NCBI GenBank assembly: GCA_947381875.1
Contig: CANCXY010000143.1
Coordinates: forward strand, 1-8,597
Direction of reading: 5' to 3'
Length of the DNA: 8,597 nt
Source of the DNA: an uncultured Clostridia bacterium
GTDB lineage: Bacteria; Bacillota; Clostridia; Oscillospirales; Ruminococcaceae
Below, piece after piece: positions 6,077 to 8,597 of the stretch. A program made the translations under genes and the position numbers. Positions within the stretch are counted from its first letter, which is position 1, and every line of letters begins with the position of its first letter. The notes beneath the pieces are model-generated. The model did not search any database and was not told the DNA's origin. It saw only the letters and a program-made list of their open reading frames with translations.

Positions 6077-6874
6077 TCACTTGCCAGCATCTGCTGGGAT
6101 TTCATAAGCCTTTTTCTCCAGGTATTCCCAATCTCCATTCCCGACCGATTCATAAGATGTCCAAGCCACCTTGACCCGATCTTCGGATATATAAAATTTG
6201 ATACGCGTTTCCACCCCGTTACTTGTATCAATATCAGGTTCCGTAACATAGTCAAACGTGTAAATTGTATGTTTCTGCGTCCAATCTGAGGTATCCCGGT
6301 AATAGATTTCCGCATTTGTCGCTGGTATCTTTATCAGTCCAAACAGCTTCTCGCTTTCTTCTTTTCCGGGAAGATAGAAATAGCACCGTGTTCCATTTGA
6401 GATAATGTAAAGTTCATTTTCTGCCGCATTTTCTTGAAACAGGATTTCGCCATCGCTCAAGTCAATCAAGAGCAACTCGCTTTTTTTCAGCCAGCCTTCC
6501 ACATAGCCATTGTGGTGCGGGGCCGTCCAATGCTCCGTGCAGACCCAGATTTTACTATCTTCCTGCACGCTCCCGCGCATTGTTTTGCTCCCCACATCTG
6601 GATAAATATATAATATTGAGCCATTTTCATCCAAGATATGAATATCATAGTCATGGGTTTTCTTATAATCATCCGCTTCTTCCCACTGAAGATAGTAGGA
6701 ACTTCCCTCAATGGGGGATTTTCCATCATAGGTATGGCCATCCCTACTATAGCCAGACGGATATATTACTTCATAGTCCGTTGCACCAGCCGTTGGATCG
6801 CAGCCCGTCAGCAGCAGGGCAAATATCGCTGCACAGCATAAAGAAATAATATAACGCGCGGTCTTTGCTTTCAT
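6077..6874 (-). CDS. Predicted lipoprotein of unknown function
   Basis: A 265-residue protein with a clear lipoprotein signal: Lys/Arg start, hydrophobic core, and lipobox LLTGC with Cys25 as the lipidation site. The mature part is rich in Tyr, Trp, Asp and Glu and reads as mostly beta strand, with short Asp/Asn-Gly turns (ILDENGSILYIY, DLSDGEILFQ, IISNGTRCYFYL) that recall repeated beta-hairpins or a partial propeller. I cannot assign a known domain. The first Cys residues (13, 14) lie in the signal peptide. The ribosome binding site is weak (GGGATAG), and a 31-codon frame with a strong ribosome binding site ends two bases before this ATG, suggesting translational coupling. No dedicated promoter is visible between it and the tRNA-Cys gene. 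Base composition is clearly more AT-rich than the amidase or pseudouridine synthase genes. The protein is likely surface-anchored; its role is unknown. Confidence 0.82.
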   Translation of the reverse strand: MKAKTARYIISLCCAAIFALLLTGCDPTAGATDYEVIYPSGYSRDGHTYDGKSPIEGSSYYLQWEEADDYKKTHDYDIHILDENGSILYIYPDVGSKTMRGSVQEDSKIWVCTEHWTAPHHNGYVEGWLKKSELLLIDLSDGEILFQENAAENELYIISNGTRCYFYLPGKEESEKLFGLIKIPATNAEIYYRDTSDWTQKHTIYTFDYVTEPDIDTSNGVETRIKFYISEDRVKVAWTSYESVGNGDWEYLEKKAYEIPADAGK

Positions 6875-6876
6875 AT

Positions 6877-6972
6877 CTATCCCATTCTTTCATGCTGCCT
6901 GTTACGCACCACGCCACATACAGTATCACATATAGGCTCCCGCATACCCGGCCTCCGAATCGCAATCACCAT
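6877..6972 (-). CDS. Possible 31-codon leader ORF upstream of the lipoprotein
   Basis: On the minus strand ATG at 6970-6972 is preceded by GGGGAGGT (6976-6983), four bases away, one of the strongest ribosome binding sites in the window. The frame runs 31 codons to a TAG at 6877-6879, two bases before the lipoprotein start. The peptide is Arg- and Val-rich with two Cys and shows no domain. Because the lipoprotein itself has only a weak site, this frame may deliver ribosomes by termination-reinitiation. It sits directly after the tRNA-Cys hairpin. The peptide itself may have no function. Confidence 0.38.
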   Translation of the reverse strand: MVIAIRRPGMREPICDTVCGVVRNRQHERMG

Positions 6973-6990
6973 ATTACCTCCCCTAAACAC

Positions 6991-7023
6991 AGATGCACTG
7001 CGGAATCTATCCACAGTGCATCT
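6991..7023 (-). terminator. Hairpin after tRNA-Cys, probable tRNA terminator
   Basis: AGATGCACTG (6991-7000) and CAGTGCATCT (7014-7023) form a perfect 10-bp stem, with a further GGA/TCC pairing inside the loop. In the transcribed minus direction it is followed by TGTGTTTA, a poor T-tract. It lies 12 bases after the tRNA-Cys CCA. It may allow some read-through into the leader ORF and lipoprotein gene, for which no other promoter is apparent. Confidence 0.55.
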
Positions 7024-7034
7024 ATCATAAAATA

Positions 7035-7109
<75 letters not shown>

Positions 7110-7118
7110 ATATTGATT

Positions 7119-7150
7119 CGGCGCTGCAAGCGGAAGGGTTTGCAGCGCCG
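7119..7150 (-). other. Spacer hairpin between tRNA-Gly and tRNA-Cys
   Basis: CGGCGCTGCAA (7119-7129) and TTGCAGCGCCG (7140-7150) are perfect 11-bp inverted repeats around a 10-nt loop, filling most of the spacer between the tRNAs. No T-tract follows on the minus strand, so it is probably not a terminator. It could guide RNase processing of the dicistronic tRNA precursor. Confidence 0.6.
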
Positions 7151-7152
7151 AG

Positions 7153-7228
7153 TGGAGCGGATTACGAGGCTCGAACTCGCTACCTCCACCTTGGCAAGGT
7201 GGCGCTCTACCAGATGAGCTAAATCCGC
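7153..7228 (-). tRNA. tRNA-Gly (anticodon GCC), CCA encoded
   Basis: On the minus strand acceptor GCGGATT (from 7228) pairs with AATCCGC; D-arm GCTC/GAGC; anticodon stem CCACC/GGTGG with loop TTGCCAA, anticodon GCC (Gly); T-arm GCGAG TTCGAGC CTCGT with one G-U pair. Discriminator U and an encoded CCA (7153-7155) follow. It is the first gene of the tRNA unit, about 35 bases from the predicted transcription start. Confidence 0.97.
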
Positions 7229-7268
7229 AGGCGTTTGTTTTGAATCGCTGCCTCAAACGGCGATATTT

Positions 7269-7297
7269 ATTTTACCGTATTTTTTGCCGTTTGTCAA
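7269..7297 (-). promoter_or_regulatory. Sigma-A promoter of the tRNA-Gly/tRNA-Cys unit
   Basis: On the minus strand a perfect TTGACA (7292-7297) and TAAAAT (7269-7274) are spaced by exactly 17 bp; this is the best promoter in the window. The inverted repeats CAAACGGC (7254-7261) and GCCGTTTG (7286-7293) flank its -10, the second overlapping the -35 by two bases. The -10 is surrounded by A/T, as usual for strong tRNA promoters. Confidence 0.85.
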
Positions 7298-7422
7298 GAG
7301 AAAATCCAATTTTTTTCGCGCAAAATCGCATAGAAAATTCAGAGCGCCCAAACTGTGGGGATATTTCCACGTATATCCCTCTCCTCTGCGGGCGGGAATA
7401 CGCACAAAACTCCTTAAACCGC

Positions 7423-7451
7423 TTGCCCTGGACGGGCGGGTCTGCTACAAT
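7423..7451 (+). promoter_or_regulatory. Promoter of the pseudouridine synthase gene
   Basis: TTGCCC (7423-7428) and TACAAT (7446-7451) are separated by 17 bp, with TGC immediately before the -10 (extended -10). The start of transcription would be near 7458, inside the 11-bp palindrome that begins right after the -10. The leader to the ATG would be about 72 bases. Confidence 0.65.
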
Positions 7452-7478
7452 GGAAACACAAACAGTTTTTGTGTTTCC
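7452..7478 (+). promoter_or_regulatory. Perfect 11-bp inverted repeat over the predicted transcription start; candidate operator
   Basis: GGAAACACAAA (7452-7462) and its exact complement TTTGTGTTTCC (7468-7478) surround a 5-base centre. The repeat abuts the -10 box, so the predicted start near 7458 falls within the left arm. Part of the left arm would not be transcribed, which favours a protein-binding site over an RNA hairpin. No T-tract follows, which argues against a terminator. Confidence 0.5.
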
Positions 7479-7529
7479 TCCCCCTCTATAGGCGGGGGAA
7501 CAGATGGTACAGGATCGGAGGGGCCTGCC

Positions 7530-8483
7530 ATGCAGGAATGGATCGTCACACAGACAGACGCGCCGCGCTTAGAGGCGGTGCTGCGGGCGCGCTTTCCACA
7601 GCTTCCGGCGGGCGCGCTGTACAAATATGTCCGGGAAAACAAGATCAAGGTGGACGGCAAGCGTCAGCCGCTCTCGGCAAGGCTGGCGGCGGGCAGTGTC
7701 GTTCGGGTATATCTGCCCGATGCGCTCCTCTGCCCGCCTGCCGGGCCGTCCTTCCTGGCGGCGCGGGCACAGCTCACTGTCGTATACGAGGACAGCGCCG
7801 TTCTGGCTGTGGAAAAGCCCGCCGGCCTGCTGGTGGCGGACGAAAAGGAGGATACGGCCGACACGCTGCTCCACCGCGTATGGCTCTATCTCTATCAAAA
7901 GGGGGAATACGCGCTCAACACGACCTTTTCGCCCTGTCTGTGCCATCGACTGGATACAGGCACCTCCGGCCTTGTGCTGATCGCCAAAACCGCCGAGGCG
8001 GAACAGGCTCTGCTGACGCTGATTCGGGAACGGGAAATAGAAAAGCAATATTTGTGCGTTACGGTCGGCCATCCGAAACCGCCCGCAGGGGAACTGCGCG
8101 GGTATCTGACAAAAGACGCGCAAAACAGCTTTGTGCGCGTAACAGACAAGCCCGCACACGGCGCAAAGCAAATTGTCACACGCTATCGAACGTTGACCGT
8201 CAGCGGTCGGCTGGCGCTTTTGGAGGTGACGCTCGTCACGGGGCGCACCCATCAAATACGCGCCCATATGGCGCATATCGGCTGCCCTGTCTTAGGCGAC
8301 AGCAAGTATGGGGACCAGGCGGTCAACCGCGCTCTGCGGCTGAAATATCAGGCGCTGTGCGCCTATCGCCTGCGCTTCCCATCCCTGCCGCCAGACAGCC
8401 CCTGCGCCGCCCTGTCGGGCAAAACGCTGTGCGCCGCGCCGCCGTGGTATGTGGAACAGGTACAAAACGGGATCTTAAAATAA
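7530..8483 (+). CDS. RluA/RluD-family rRNA pseudouridine synthase
   Basis: An enzyme converting uridine to pseudouridine in RNA, most likely large-subunit rRNA. The 317-residue protein has an N-terminal S4-like RNA-binding segment (about 12-64, including VRENKIKVDGKR) and a catalytic domain from about 83. Family motifs: VLAVEKPAGLLV, then CHRLDTGTSGLVLIAKT with catalytic Asp142 in HRLD, EKQYLCV with the conserved Tyr174, and GRTHQIRAHMAHIGCPVLGDSKYG with Arg239. All key residues are present, so it should be active. I chose the ATG at 7530 for the GGAGGGG six bases upstream and the family's usual N-terminus; an open frame extends to 7284 but includes a promoter. RluC, RluD and YlyB/YjbO-type paralogues cannot be told apart here, so no symbol is given. 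It is a single gene, divergent from the tRNA unit, followed by hairpin repeats. Confidence 0.94.
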   Translation: MQEWIVTQTDAPRLEAVLRARFPQLPAGALYKYVRENKIKVDGKRQPLSARLAAGSVVRVYLPDALLCPPAGPSFLAARAQLTVVYEDSAVLAVEKPAGLLVADEKEDTADTLLHRVWLYLYQKGEYALNTTFSPCLCHRLDTGTSGLVLIAKTAEAEQALLTLIREREIEKQYLCVTVGHPKPPAGELRGYLTKDAQNSFVRVTDKPAHGAKQIVTRYRTLTVSGRLALLEVTLVTGRTHQIRAHMAHIGCPVLGDSKYGDQAVNRALRLKYQALCAYRLRFPSLPPDSPCAALSGKTLCAAPPWYVEQVQNGILK

Positions 8484-8543
8484 CGCGCCCACCTTTTGCC
8501 GGGTGCAGCAGTAGGGCGCACACCCCCTTTTGGGAACAAGATA

Positions 8544-8597
8544 GGGTGCGCAGCAATGAAATTGCTGCGCGTGATGGGTTTCCAAAGGGGGCTTGCC
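8544..8597 (-). repeat. Intergenic hairpin repeat (copy 2, inverted, cut by window end)
   Basis: Reverse complement of 1276-1329 with three or four differences. It contains the stem GCGCAGCAAT (8548-8557), loop GAA, ATTGCTGCGC (8561-8570), equivalent to the fourth hairpin of copy 1, and the first arm of the CCAAAGGGGGC hairpin starting at 8582, which the window end truncates. It lies about 60 bases after the pseudouridine synthase stop. Relative to copy 1 one stem pair changed from G-C to A-T on both arms. More hairpins of the cluster probably continue beyond 8597. Confidence 0.85.

Larger units (their letters stand above)
7229..7529. other. Divergent control region between the tRNA unit and the pseudouridine synthase gene
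   Basis: About 300 bases without a convincing gene. It holds the minus-strand tRNA promoter (7269-7297), a small inverted repeat GGGATAT/ATATCCC (7358-7364 with 7373-7379), the + strand promoter of the pseudouridine synthase (7423-7451), the perfect palindrome at 7452-7478 and the leader up to 7529. Between about 7298 and 7350 I see only AT-rich sequence with a T7 run. A reading frame continues upstream of 7530 through this region but has no coding character. Confidence 0.7.

Noticed and set aside
7284..7529. N-terminal extension of the pseudouridine synthase
   Set aside because: The extension would cover a promoter and palindrome, has no ribosome binding site, and family proteins begin near the ATG at 7530.
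7569..8276. 235-codon minus-strand frame opposite the pseudouridine synthase
   Set aside because: Antisense shadow of a gene with all catalytic motifs; no ribosome binding site and no recognisable domain.

Overview
The window looks like a chromosomal segment from a moderately GC-rich, low-abundance-of-operons Firmicute, most probably a gut-type Clostridia/Oscillospiraceae member. The basis is strong GGAGG-type ribosome binding sites, sigma-A-like promoters that often carry an extended -10 (TGnTAnAAT), tRNA genes with encoded CCA, WG-repeat lipoproteins, and intergenic clusters of GC-rich hairpins. The assignment is an inference from style; no 16S or other marker is present.

Layout. Bases 1-117 are homopolymer-rich G/C sequence, probably a poor-quality contig end. 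On the + strand follow a membrane-anchored N-acetylmuramoyl-L-alanine amidase (227-1207), a cluster of four hairpins forming an intergenic repeat (1215-1325), and a WG-repeat lipoprotein (1406-2581). A bidirectional terminator (2614-2661) separates these from a minus-strand pair: an HD-domain phosphohydrolase (4323-3646) followed by an EamA/DMT transporter (3558-2665). Between the HD gene and the next gene lies a small, unusual interval with a possible 21-residue hydrophobic peptide on the + strand ending inside an intrinsic terminator, opposite a possible gene remnant. Then come, all on the minus strand and visibly AT-richer, an AraC/GyrI-type regulator (5575-4700), a 44-residue small protein (5814-5680), an unrecognised lipoprotein (6874-6077) preceded by a possible 31-codon leader, and a tRNA-Gly(GCC)-tRNA-Cys(GCA) unit driven by a very good sigma-A promoter. 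Divergently, an RluA/RluD-family pseudouridine synthase (7530-8483, +) runs toward the window end, followed by an inverted second copy of the intergenic repeat.

How it fits together. I see no multi-gene pathway or defence system. The genes are mostly independent housekeeping or envelope functions (peptidoglycan hydrolysis, rRNA modification, tRNA, export) mixed with small orphan genes. The most informative items are non-coding: the repeat family whose stem shows a compensatory base-pair change between its two copies, a perfect 11-bp palindrome at the predicted start of the pseudouridine synthase transcript, and the hydrophobic micro-ORF fused to a terminator. None is proven; each is described with what would refute it.
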